Under the pieces are notes generated by a model. The model was not told where the DNA came from and searched no databases. It was given only the letters and a program-made list of their open reading frames with translations. Below, piece by piece: positions 10,754 through 21,011 of a stretch of 64,000 bases of DNA (positions are counted from its first letter, which is position 1; every line of letters begins with the position of its first letter). A program made the position numbers and the translations under genes. The stretch lies in contig JASEVX010000007.1 in NCBI GenBank assembly GCA_031761405.1, positions 63,065,062 to 63,129,061 of the forward strand, in the 5' to 3' direction. This DNA is from Serripes groenlandicus. Taxonomy: Eukaryota > Mollusca > Bivalvia > Cardiida > Cardiidae.

Positions 10754-12677
10754 ATACACCTACTACTACTATTATTATTCTTACTAGTACTTTTTTTTCT
10801 ACTTATACTAATACTAATACTACGTCTACTACCCCAGGGATCATGAATAAGTTAACTGTCGCCGTGATATAACTGAAATATTGTTGAAAGCGGCGTAAAA
10901 CCCCAATAAATAAATAAATAAATAAACGTCTACTTCCCTCTACTACTACCCTTTACTACTACTACATCAACTACTTCTAGTACTACTTCTTCTACTATTT
11001 CTACTACTACGACTTCTACTACTACCTCCTACTACTACTACTTCTATTTTTGCTACTACTACTACTTCTTCTACAACTATTACTACTACTACTACTACTA
11101 CTACTACTATTACTTCTATTTTTGCTACTACTACTACTTCTTCTACAACTATTACTACTACTACTACTACTATTACTGTTACTTCAACTGCTTCTAGTAC
11201 TACTTCTACGAATATTACTACTACTACTTCTTCTACTACTACTACTACTACTACTACTACTGAACATTTTGCACACAAAGGAGAAAGTGCTAAACATGAG
11301 TATAATCTCCTTTTGACACGATGTTTTCAACCAACTTTATTCAATTATTGTTCCTTCATTTATAGTTACGATATAAACGAATGTTTCCAAAGTCGTATAC
11401 TGCAGATGTGTTGTGTATGGGTAAGAATTAACGTAGCACAGATTTCTGCAGTCGAAACTTATTCAATTACACTTTGGTTTTTCAAAATTCATTTTTTTGA
11501 TACACTTGAACTATCAACTAAATACTCATTCAAGGTAAATACAGACGTAACCAATGCCCGGCTTCTCACTGTATCCCGTGTCACGTCCGCCTTCCAAGCT
11601 GTGAAGGTAAAACAGACGGTATGGCAGCCCACGAATCCAAACGATGGTCCCCATATTACGTCATCTGTTACAAGGAACGCACCGTGTCAGAGGAGACATG
11701 TCCACCGGAAGAGGACGGACGATCACAGCTGTTCCACCCCGACCAAAACATGTGTGTACCACTAGAACAGATTCCAAGAGAGTATGGCGGTTTAATGTCC
11801 GACTGTGCGGGTAAATCGGACGGTAACTACCTGGACGACTTTGGTCGGTGTAACCATTACACGATCTGTCGGGATGGGAAGTTTGTCGACTCAGTCAAGT
11901 GCATGAAGGGGGAAACATTCGACCAGCTCTTTCAGAAATGTATTCCCGCTGAGAAAACATGTGGACCTTGTGGAAGTCGACCTGATTGGTAAGTGTAAAC
12001 ACTTTACTCTACGCGAGCATTAGCGGAGAGAAATAAGCGTTAGGATATTTGCAATCAATGCTGATCAAGATTATCATCTTTCCAACAGTTTAGCAACATA
12101 CAGAAGGCCTCCGCAACAGATTACCTTTAAACACCTGGTGACGAAAGGGAAAAATTATTCACCTTGAACATTTTCTCCTTCTGCAACAATGTTTTCACCT
12201 CTATTCAGTAATCATACTTTCGTTTATAAATTCCTTTCCATAGTTCTGACAAGATGATTTCAAATTCGTCTACTGCAGATTTGTTGTATGTGGGATCGGA
12301 TTTATCCTGCTCCATACTAGACGAGTTTGTAGTGATAGTTTGACTCGATGGTAAACAGGACAGTGCCTGATCACACAGTTCGTATGAACAGGCTTATCTG
12401 AATCTATACTGGTCACAGACGTTTCTTACAATGAGGCGCATTTTATTAGTGTGTTCTGAGTCCATTTTGTGGATTTCATTGGTTCGGTCAAATATGCCAT
12501 TCCAAAACATCGTTATAAAATTCATCTGACAAAGGTTTACATTGAAGATATGCGAAAACCAGGAAACATATGAGTTGGTGAACTGGCCGCCGTGATATGA
12601 CTGAGAAAGTGTTAACAACGGCGTTAAACCCCAATCAATATTGAAGATAATTAATGTTTTTCTCTGCTTTCAGTTGA
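8733..12677 (+). CDS. Gene 1: secreted protein with four peritrophin-A-like chitin-binding domains (join of four exons)
   Basis: Coding exons are 8733-8997, 10202-10429, 11535-11988 and 12674-12677, giving a predicted 316 residues. A hydrophobic signal peptide (about residues 1-17) is followed by two classic six-cysteine CBM14 domains (Cys20-Cys73 and Cys97-Cys155), a short cysteine-rich linker (Cys165, 172, 177, 180), and two domains opening with C-x-GK-x-DG (Cys187-Cys238 and Cys255-Cys307). The chain ends in Cys316, bringing the total to 28 cysteines, an even number as expected for a disulphide-bonded extracellular protein. Chitin binding in mucus, gut lining, cuticle-like layer or shell matrix is inferred from the family; the tissue cannot be told from sequence. 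There is no transmembrane segment or catalytic domain. The ATG at 8733 is chosen because it starts the signal peptide directly; the frame upstream has no ATG. Confidence 0.8.
8998..10201 (+). other. Gene 1 intron 1
   Basis: The intron is 1204 bp, GTAGGT...TTTTCAG, phase 1. It contains a TTAA-ended MITE at 9586-9769 and a truncated left end of a related one from 9343. The sequence just before exon 2 reads open in the exon 2 frame (from 10093) but has no signal peptide and is not conserved in gene 4, so it is not called as an alternative first exon. Confidence 0.7.
9586..9769. mobile_element. TTAA-ended hairpin MITE in gene 1 intron 1
   Basis: It starts TTAACACATTAAGACGAC and ends GTATGTGGGAAAGGGTTAT. 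The centre is a hairpin of AACATTGTGG facing CCACAATGTTTTC, shortened here relative to units 3 and 4. It belongs to the family best seen at 37014-37208. Confidence 0.65.
10202..10429 (+). CDS. Gene 1 exon 2: second CBM14 domain
   Basis: This 228-nt exon is symmetric (phase 1-1) and encodes residues 89-164 plus the first base of Cys165. Cysteines are at 97, 110, 116, 134, 147 and 155 (spacing 12-5-17-12-7), with AYYNC around the third and LFDSDQKKC around the fifth, both typical of CBM14. The acceptor is TTTTCAG|GTCC and the donor GGAT|GTAAGT. One domain in one symmetric exon suits exon shuffling or duplication. Confidence 0.85.
10499..11262 (+). repeat. (ACT)n arrays in gene 1 intron 2, split by a SINE fragment
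   Basis: Imperfect ACT triplets fill 10499-10832 and 10927-11262. Between them, 10832-10926 is a 5'-truncated SINE end (CAGGGATCATGAATAAG, CGCCGTGATAT, then an AATA-repeat tail). ACT has no stop codon in any forward frame, so the long poly-Thr, poly-Leu and, on the other strand, poly-Ser and poly-Val frames are by-products. The exon 2 frame reads through as threonine to a stop at 10870-10872. Confidence 0.9.
11535..11988 (+). CDS. Gene 1 exon 3: cysteine-rich linker and third and fourth chitin-binding domains
   Basis: The exon encodes the rest of Cys165 to Asp315 plus two bases of the last codon. The frame is open well upstream of the internal ATG at 11621: it first reads a linker with Cys172, 177, 180 and 187. 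Two domains follow, each starting C-x-GK-x-DG (187-193 and 255-261) and each with an FHPDQNMC or FDQLFQKC motif before the late Cys. The acceptor is CATTCAAG|G, with A at -3, weaker than the CAG of genes 3 and 4. The alternative AG ten bases inside would break the phase. The donor is GATTG|GTAAGT, phase 2. Confidence 0.82.
12549..12640 (+). mobile_element. Truncated SINE 3' end in gene 1 intron 3
   Basis: Only the 3' part remains: GAACTGGCCGCCGTGATAT, then AACAACGGCGTTAAACCCC and a short CAAT tail. It matches the end of the full SINE at 58769-59043. The same fragment sits in intron 3 of genes 2 and 3 (30239-30330, 45669-45770, the last with a longer CAAT tail) and is absent from gene 4. Confidence 0.7.
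12674..12677 (+). CDS. Gene 1 exon 4: last base of Cys316 and stop
   Basis: The acceptor CTGCTTTCAG precedes TTGAGG. Joined to the TG left by exon 3, the first T makes TGT (Cys), followed at once by TGA. If exon 3 were not spliced here it would end in Trp-stop instead. The same arrangement occurs in all four genes, including diverged gene 4. The rest of this exon is 3' UTR. Confidence 0.72.
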
Positions 12678-13413
12678 GGTATGATTCCAAGTATTCGAGG
12701 TCCATACAGAGGAGAAAAGTCATCAACAATTCCTCTTGAGACAGAGAACGTCAGACTAGATTAACCAAAAACAACATTATAATTGTTTGTAATTCTTAAC
12801 AAATGGTTGAAAACTGTGATATTTTAAAGGAACTGAATCGTTTAGAGAGTTATGACATACTGAATGAGAAATTACAAATGGAAGTCAAGTTATCGACGCC
12901 AACAGTTTACAGCATGTCAAATCAGTTTGCTCATACATGTAGAAACAGTCATTTCTGTGCCCTAGAAAATCAATCTTAAGTATTTTCGACACGTTTAGAT
13001 AAAGGTCTCTTTGCGCACCAATACTGTCATTTTGAATGTTTAATGTTTATCGAAAGTTTTCGAAAACAGTGAATCATTATTGCAGTCCTATCTGGATCTA
13101 CAATGATTGCAAATACTCTAAGATTGGATTTCATACAGCATCGCTTAAAATCTTTTCCAACCTCCAATATGTAGGTTTGCGATTATCTCTAAGTGTTTCA
13201 GTTTTCCTGTTGAAAGTAGAATCTAAAAATCCGCCATTATCAATGTAAATGTCCATTTGTTAAACTCAATATATCTATTTATATGTATGTGTGTGTGTAC
13301 ACGTGCGTGATCTATGTACTGAAATGTAATATTAAAAAAAGCGAAAAAAAAGACTATCATTTAGGATTCAAAGTGCTTCTATTTATCCAACAGCCTTTCA
13401 TGTGAATAAATGT

Positions 13414-13674
13414 GATCCGTTCCACGAGTAAACCAACATTATTGACTCTGCGTTATGTATCGACCCAGATCAGCCTGCGCAGTCCGCGCAGGCTAATCCG
13501 GGCCGACACATTCCGTCTCAGGGGGACTGAGGTATAGAGTAATGATTCCTGAAACAGAAAATCCAAAGGAGGCGAAAAGTGTCTGTCCGCGGTGGTCTGC
13601 GCGGTATGCTTATGCTGATCAGGGTCGATACTTTACGCAGAGTCAATAATGTTGGTATTCTCGTGGAACGGCTC
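13414..13674. mobile_element. Inverted-repeat MITE (GATCCGTTCCACGA ends), unit 2
   Basis: Same element and position as 707-967, with the left end changed to GATCC. The two arms carry ATTATTGACTCTGCGT and its complement. No coding content. Confidence 0.7.
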
Positions 13675-14600
13675 TTATATTATATTTGTTAATGTAAACT
13701 GGCAGACGTTGAGATAAGGTACACAATAAGAATATTGCCTTGCATTGATATTTTGAATCCCTCTGCTTTAACATAATTACAAGCGAAAATCTTTAATTTG
13801 AAAAATTTACTTTAGCAATTTTCTTTGTTCTTTTTCCACATCATCTGCTGCATCTATGTCAAAAGGGTCTTAATCAGGCAATCTTTCAAAACTATTTATG
13901 AACAAACGTATACCTTTAGAACAGAATATTAATTAAATATATTGCGGGAATTGGAGAAACTGCTAATTATAATAAGTTTCTCCTTTTCCCCTTTATTTCA
14001 ATATGCAAGTGTGAAAGGATAAAGTGGTAATACGTAATTTCTTACAAAGACATAGTTATTTTTCCTTACCATTTCATTGTTGTTGTTGTCCTATGTTATG
14101 TCTACATCATATATTAATATTGCATTATTGTTGTTTCTAAACTTTGCAATAAACCTTTTATCTAAATGTTTGTGTCGTATGTTTTCTTATCATATGTTTC
14201 TCACAACAATCCTACTTTTATTGCGAGGAAGGTTACAATAGTTATACCATTGAAATCTTATATTTATTGTGAAGCAAATGATCACAACTTTTCATAATGT
14301 GTATGCATATCTGCGTCCAAGACTTAACTCGAGAGACATCTGTAACCAAATCACTAACGAGTGTTACTGCTTCATAACAGGACACGACACAAGTAGCCTT
14401 TTGGTCAAGTGATCAGCATACTTCCAATGTCCCAAAATCGTTGTAAGCCATGGGTGGTTTCTCAATTACATTACTTACGGGAATGCTTATGTACGAGGAA
14501 GCATTGGCTAGCGAAGATGGTGTTTCCGGTGCTATATTGTGATATTGTGTTCTTTACCAACAAAGAAACGACAGTTACCGCACAGACGCTTTTTAAAGTA

Positions 14601-14841
14601 AATTGTCCGGTGAATTACGCCGCTTCCAACAATTGTTCTGTTATATCACGGCGTTTTTTGGGTAAGTTACATGTACCAGTACTATTGGTCCATTTATCCC
14701 GATACCAGCCAGTCAGTCGTTATGCTTACCACGCAACCTTGAGCGCAAAGGAGGGCAGCCATTACTACCATTTTTGGTATGACCCGGTCGTTAATCAAAC
14801 CCATGAGCGGACGCTCTACCACTACACCACCAGTGTGGTCA
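14601..14841 (-). mobile_element. SINE with tRNA-Pro-like head, unit 2
   Basis: Counterpart of 1885-2140. A 15-bp gap removes most of the anticodon arm (CCTCCCGCACCCGAG in unit 1), so the head can no longer fold as a tRNA. The 3' core CGCCGTGATATAAC is kept. Confidence 0.6.
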
Positions 14842-14958
14842 AGCATATAATTCATTATAGAAACAGTCATGTCACATTGAGCGACCAATAACGATCCAGA
14901 TCAGCCTGCGCCATTGATCAATCAAGATCTTCTCCGATCGCAACCAAGGCATACAATT

Positions 14959-16111
14959 ATGATGTACGTTTATGAAGGAGAACAAGAATTACGCGTAATT
15001 ATACGTATGTCTCGCCATCCCCAACATCAGCTATCAATGCAAGTGTAAAGGACAAAGTCAAAATGTGCGTGCCAAATGTGATGTTAGGCTCTCTTTATTA
15101 TTGTGTATGCACAACTTAAAGTCAATAAATGAAGGAGCAATGTCCAAATCTCAAAATGCAACAACATTTTTTATTTTATTTTATTTGAGTTTTACGCCAT
15201 TTTCAACATTAATTCAGTTATATCACGGCGAGAGTTTACTTTTTCATGATGCCTGGGTAAACAAGCAAGTACTGGTCTAGGAAATGTGTCTTTGGGGCAC
15301 TCCACCATGACCGCTGTGCCGCGACTTGGGATCAAACACGGGACGCCTGGTTCGAAATTCCCGACGCTAAGCACTCGGACACGGCGGTTTCGGATTTTTT
15401 TTTTACCTCAAAAATATGTGACACCCATCTACAGCAAACAATATGATATAGGGTATTGGAATTTTAAATGTTATTCAGTTATTACAGTTATTACAGTAAT
15501 TTAGTATCGAATGGTAGATTAATTATTTAACTATTTCAATATCTCTCCGTTTCAGAGTGATCTATAGTGAGAAATTGTGCAGTTCTATTTAATTATAAAC
15601 ATATTTAAATGTAGGTGATTGTATAGCGTTAAAGAAATACCTGATTTGAACTCCTCTTATATCATTGAACAGGCATAAAAACAAGATTTGTTTCTCAATC
15701 GAAATAGAATTCGAACATTTTGGACAGAGCCGTTGTTCTTATGGTATATTACGATACCTTATATTGTAAGACTGAACATGTAGAAAACCACTTTTGAATG
15801 CATATGTGTCCGACAATGTTTCTGTTGATATATTATTTATAAGAAAATTCAGTGATATAAGTCGTAACATGACTTGATGCCAGAACTAGTTTTTATTCGC
15901 AGAATCTTGATTGAACAAGACATATTCAAAGCCTTGTCGTATATTGCTTATACCATATTTATCATTTAACTACTAAATTTATACATGTGATTTTTTTGGA
16001 CGGTTGTCCACAGACATCCGTTCCAGAGTCAACAAACTATACAATTCATTAACGTTTTTTCGGAGATACTAAGTTCCTAATAACACAGGCAGTTCCGCCG
16101 AAACAAATAGT
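14959..16111. repeat. Internal duplication, first copy
   Basis: Begins ATGATGTACGTTT and continues through the minus SINE to GCCGAAACAAATAGTT. The same sequence restarts at 16735 after a 623-bp spacer. Only unit 2 has both copies; units 1, 3 and 4 have one. Confidence 0.7.
15168..15393 (-). mobile_element. SINE with tRNA-Ser/Leu-like head
   Basis: On the minus strand it begins CCGAAACCGCCGTGTCCGAG, with a B-box-like GTGTTTGATCCC, as in type II (Ser/Leu) tRNAs. The body contains GGGATCATGAATAA-like sequence and ends in CGCCGTGATATAAC, GGGCGTAAAACTC and an A-rich tail. Here the body is slightly mutated (CATCATGAAAAAG). Relatives are at 16931-17163, 32911-33130 and 47711-47936. Confidence 0.65.
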
Positions 16112-16454
16112 TAACGCCGCGTGGAAGCGCGTCGTCAATATGGGATAGGTTCTAATTTTGTACCATGGGGTGACGTAATCGAAAAGGGAGCAACCAACAT
16201 TATTATTGTTAAGAAAAACTCTGTTATATGTTTGAAAAAACAAACCTTTATGAATAAATAAATTGTATAACATGATTTAAGAAACAGCAAGATACAACAT
16301 ACGTTTGTCTTCTACCGTTATTACAAAACTTTAGATACATGTAATCGGTATTTCTTAACTTTCTCCTAACTTCATAGGCTACGCTTTTTTATAGTTTGGT
16401 TTACGACCCTATTCATCAAAGGTTATAAAATCCGGTTAATTACATTTTTGCCTA

Positions 16455-16500
16455 GTTTAACCAGGGACACTATATTGTAATATAGTGTCCCTGGTTTAAC
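16455..16500. repeat. Near-perfect 46-bp hairpin
   Basis: Arms of 22 bp, GTTTAACCAGGGACACTATA against its complement with one mismatch, around a two-base centre. It sits in sequence (about 16430-16734) not found in the other units, so it may be part of a small inserted element. Confidence 0.7.
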
Positions 16501-16734
16501 CAATCTCAAAAATTAAAATCAAAATAAAAAATCAATATTGATCAATATCTGTCTATTCAGATATCTACATAATTATTATCTTGTTTGTAAACAACATTAC
16601 AAAGAGGGTTGTTCTATGTTCTGTCATGTATATATGTCATTTTGTTTCGCCGTTTGTAATGCTAAATTGTATTTACCTCATATTTTTGTCCATGTACAAA
16701 CTGGGAGTATTAAAGAAATTGAATTGAAATTGAA

Positions 16735-18046
16735 ATGATGTACGTTTCTGAAGGAGAACAATAATTACGCGTAATTATACGTATGTCTCGCCGTCCCCAA
16801 CATCGGTTATCAATGCAAGTGTAAACAAAGTCAAAATGTGCGTGCCAAATGTGATGTTAGCTCTCTTTATTATTGTGTATGCACAACTTAAAGTCAATAA
16901 ATGAAGGAGCAATGTCAAAATCCACCAACATTTTTATTTTTTTATTTTTTTATTGCAGTTTTACGCTCTTTTCAACATTAATTCAGTTATATCACGGCGA
17001 CAGTTTACTTATTCATGATCCCTGGGTAAACAAACAAGTACTAGTCTAGGAAATGTGCCTTTGGGGCACTCCACCATGACCGCTGTGCCGCGACTTGGGA
17101 TCAAACACTGGACGCCTGGTTCGAAATTCCCGACGCTAAGCAATCGGACACGGAGGGTTCGGATTTTTGTTTTTACCTAAAAAGTATGTGACACCCATCT
17201 TCAGCAAACAATATGATTTAGGGTATTGGAATTTTAAATGTTATTCAGTTATTACGGTTATTACAGTAATTTATGCCTCCCAAATGACAACGTACACGAG
17301 TGCAATACATCAAAGTATCGAATGGTAGATTAATTATTTAACTATTTCAATATCTCTCCGTTTCAGAGTGATATATAGTGAGAAATTGTGCAGTTCTACT
17401 TAAAACTATGCTCGCCAAATAGTTAATTCTGAACGGCGAGTGTAAAAAATACCAAAGAATAAATAAATTCTTCTTAATTATACACATAGTTACATGTAAG
17501 TGATTGTATATCGTTAACAAGATACATTATATCATTAAACAGGATGCAATAAAACAAGATTTATTTCTCAATCGCAATATAATTTGGACATTTTGGACAG
17601 AGCCGTTGTTCTTATGGTATATTACGATACCTTACATTGTAAGACTGAATAGGTAGAAAACCACTTTTGAATGCATATGTGTCCGACAAAGTTTCTGTTG
17701 AATAAGAACATTCAGTGAAATAACTTGTAAAAACGAAACTTATTATAATTATTTAAATCAATATGTAGCTAATGTTTGTTATTTTCAAAGCGTCGTATCA
17801 TGAATTGATGCCAGAACTAGTTTGTTTATTCGCAAAACCTTGATTGAACCAGACATATTCATAGCCTTTGCAGTATATTGCTTTTAACATATTTATCATT
17901 TTACTACTAATTTTATCCATGTGATTTCTTTTGGACGGTTGTCCACAGACATCCGTTCCAGAGTCAACAAACTACACACTTAATTAACGGTTTTTCGGAG
18001 ATACTTAGTTCCTAATAACATAGGCAGCTCCGGCGAAACAAATATT
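16735..18046. repeat. Internal duplication, second copy
   Basis: Repeats 14959-16111 from ATGATGTACGTTT to GGCGAAACAAATA, including its own minus SINE at 16931-17163, with some insertions and point changes. After it the sequence rejoins the normal unit order (TTCTAAGTGGAATAATTT). Confidence 0.7.
16931..17163 (-). mobile_element. SINE with tRNA-Ser/Leu-like head, in second duplicate
   Basis: Same family as 15168-15393, present because the surrounding segment is duplicated. The body motif GGGATCATGAATAAG and the core TCGCCGTGATATAAC are intact here. Confidence 0.65.
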
Positions 18047-18938
18047 TCTAAGTGGAATAATTTACCAATGAGGCTAGTCATTTTGAAAAAGCAGTTTAAT
18101 TTTAGTATGCCCATGGGGTTTTGAATTGACTATGTCAACACTATTCAGACCAGATTTCATTAAAACAACTGCAAAGTTTGCAATGCTCATGTGAAGGGTG
18201 GAGTTGATAATCACACATGGGAAGTAGCCAGCATGTTATTGTATATTTAAGTGTGAATATCTGAAAGATGCAACAATTGAAGGTCATTAAAGGTAGTAAA
18301 AAACAATTAACGTAGTTTTCTTTGAAAATATTAAGAAACACGAAGACTTTGGTCCTATTTTGCTCCGTACATAACATAAATTAGATAGTTGTCCATGTAC
18401 ATATAAGGAAATCAAGCCCCTGATAACAATTGTTCAAATTGACAGATTTCTACTTATAATTATTATGATAAGTGACCTCCTAATCCCTGTTTACACCCAA
18501 CCTGAAGGTGTTAATCACTCCTTTATACCTAGCAAGATATACATTTATTTATTTAAGTCTCATCCATGTACAAACAAAGTCATACGCAAACATATACAAT
18601 GTACAAACAAATCAAGACAAGTATTATACATGGCCATTCTAACTAGAAATATAGGATACTTGCGATATAAGCATATCGCACAAACATAGCACTTACTATT
18701 GACAACATAGAGCAAAGAATCAGGTTCTAATTTGTCTTTGTCTTTTAAAAAAAGAAAATCGAACACATGTGCTTTATTGTACCCAATGAAAAGTAAAGCC
18801 ACTAGAGTAAAAATAAAGAATAATTAAATACAAAGGGAAAAACATCTACCGTGACAAGATTGATAAGTGACTGATTAACAGCTGATTCTTGCTTGGACTA
18901 AAATTGTTGAAATAGAATACATGTTAGAAACTTAGACA

Positions 18939-19412
18939 TTATTTATTAAGATAATATCTACGTCGTTTAAGAATATTAAAACAGGTTTTGGCACAATATC
19001 GAACTAATGACGGACTTGTTAATAAATACGAAAGTTGGTCGCTTTTAACCAATTCTGCAAAATCAGGCTTCGTTTCTTCGGCCTTGACAAAAAGCTCTGA
19101 TCTCAAATCAGTGCAAATTACACAATCAAGGAGAACGTGCAGTTCATTCTCGAGAACATTACAAAAGGGACATTTACGATCATCTAATAGGAGATTTTCA
19201 TATCTGCCAGTTACAATGCGTATCGGGACTACACCACACCTAAATTTACACAAGGCTGACCTCTGGCTAGGCGGTAGAATAAGGTTGCAGTATCCTTCTG
19301 TTTCATATACGTGCTTAAACATTCGGTAGGTTCGAAGCTTACTTCTACCAAGACCAGAAGAGCCAGTGACCTTATTAAGCGTAGCAAGCCAATCAGCTAA
19401 ATATACATTCAT
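18939..19412 (-). pseudogene. LINE zf-RVT C-terminal domain fragment
   Basis: A 157-codon open stretch carries the hallmarks of the zinc-binding domain that ends many LINE ORF2 proteins: LRTYRMFK, a K-F-R-C-G-V-x-P-I-R block followed by T-G-R-Y-E, then CPFC-x8-HVLLDC. The apparent start Met is internal to the original protein. It is the best-preserved part of the element, but it is separated from the RT pieces by frame changes, so no complete protein is predicted. Confidence 0.75.
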
Positions 19413-19800
19413 TTACCTTTTCAACCCCGTTAATAAAGGAATGTTTATGTAAAAATGTCTATCCAAATTATTGAAATTCTCGATTTTAAGCTGCGTAAAA
19501 TGTTTGCTAATGACAGAGAACTAATTCTTGAAGCGTGCGGACTTACCATGGGCCCACACTGCAATGCGTTTATTCAACCTTGTATTATTTGTTTGAGAGA
19601 GACGAACACAGAAGTTAGCAATATGTTTCCATTGGCGTAACACAGGCGGTACCCAACCTATTTCACCAGAGACTGCTGCGTAAGGGGTATATTTGCCTAC
19701 TCCTAAATAAAAAATCTCAATGCTCGATTGTGAACCGCATTTATACACGAACAGAATTTATTACCCCAAAGAAAAGCTTCATACGATACAACAGACCACA

Positions 19801-21011
19801 CTATGGAGTCATATAATTTGGTAAAAACACAATAGACTTACATTTTGCAATAAGTAGTCCTAGAGCCCGACTAGCACTTTGTGCAACCAGTTTTGCCGAC
19901 ACTCTAAACTTTAAATGTTCATGAAAGAAAATACCAAGGTATTTATACCTTTCGATAATGTTCAACTTGAAGGGACCACATTTAAAAACTAAAATTGGAC
20001 CTATCGTGAGAATTTGGTCGGAAATGATTAATGTTACTCTTTTCAGTGTAAAGAGACATATCATTACTCAGACACCAAATATTCAATGCATGTAAAAGCG
20101 TTTGTAAATCGTTTGCATTTTCTGCTAGTAGCACTACATCGTCCGCATATAGAATTATACACATTTTCTCCCCATCTAATTGAATTCCGACATCCATTGA
20201 CTAAGATATAGTGCTAGATCATTTATGTATACATTAAACAAAAAGGGGCGATAACACGCACATGAGGCCACAGATGAAAACAAAGATTTCAAAGCTCTAA
20301 ACATTTTTCCCGATATACCTGTCCGATTTAACCTCTTCCACAATCTAGAATGATTTGATCATGTCATACTCCTTCCAAAAAAAAAAAAATGCAGTTAAAA
20401 TTTATTCTTTCATACTTTTGCGTATTTCAATTAAATTTACCAATGAAGAAATGTGATCAGATGTACTCCTCTTTTTTCTAAAACCATTTTGCTCATCTGC
20501 AAATATGTTATTAGACTTAATCCAAGAACTTAATCTATCATTTAAAATATTGCAATATATTTTATACATTGTACAAGTCAACGAGATACCTCTATAAGAC
20601 AATGGGTTTCTTGGGTCAAGTGTTGGGATTCATTATACATTTATTCCATACCGAAGGTACAACACCGCTATCAAAGCATACCTTAAACAGTGCATGTAAA
20701 AACATTGTGGTCGAGTCATTTTTTAAAACTTCGGAAGGAATCTGGTCCAGACCACATGCCTTGTCACACTTGGCCTTATCGACGACTTTCTTCACTTCCA
20801 TCACGGAGATATGCCTATTAAATGGTAACTACCTAACATGGCTATCCGAGGCATCATCGTCGACTGGTACACTATTTGTTCTATTATCAAACAATGAACT
20901 AAAATCAGTTTTCAATTTATTTAAAATATCTGATAATTTAGACGATACAGAGCCATCATCTAGAAGAACTCCCATTGGAATTTTATTAATTTTGTATTGA
21001 CCAATACCCAC
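19801..21011 (-). pseudogene. Broken LINE reverse transcriptase
   Basis: From right to left: GLDQIPSEVLKN (about 20740), YRGISLTCTMYKIYCNILNDR with FADEQNGFRKKRST (20402-20600), FLFNVYINDLA (about 20230), the catalytic YADD in LYADDVVLLAEN (about 20140), and KYLGIFF (about 19940). These are reverse transcriptase landmarks in order. They lie in different frames, and the stretch between RKSMKE and FLFNVY is much too short, so the conserved core before YADD is deleted. The element cannot make active enzyme. Confidence 0.8.

Noticed and set aside
11050..11316. Poly-Leu, poly-Ser and poly-Val frames across the ACT arrays (also near 10967-11278, 28654-29006, 43671-44439, 60949-61516)
   Set aside because: ACT and its complement lack stop codons in most frames, so long homopolymer frames arise automatically; they are not conserved as proteins.
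11621..11992. Exon 3 as a stand-alone small gene starting at its internal Met
   Set aside because: The frame upstream encodes a conserved cysteine-rich linker back to a splice acceptor whose phase fits exon 2, and there is no signal peptide at that Met.
18988..19329. Plus-strand frame over the LINE
   Set aside because: The opposite strand has the recognisable zf-RVT domain; this is its shadow.
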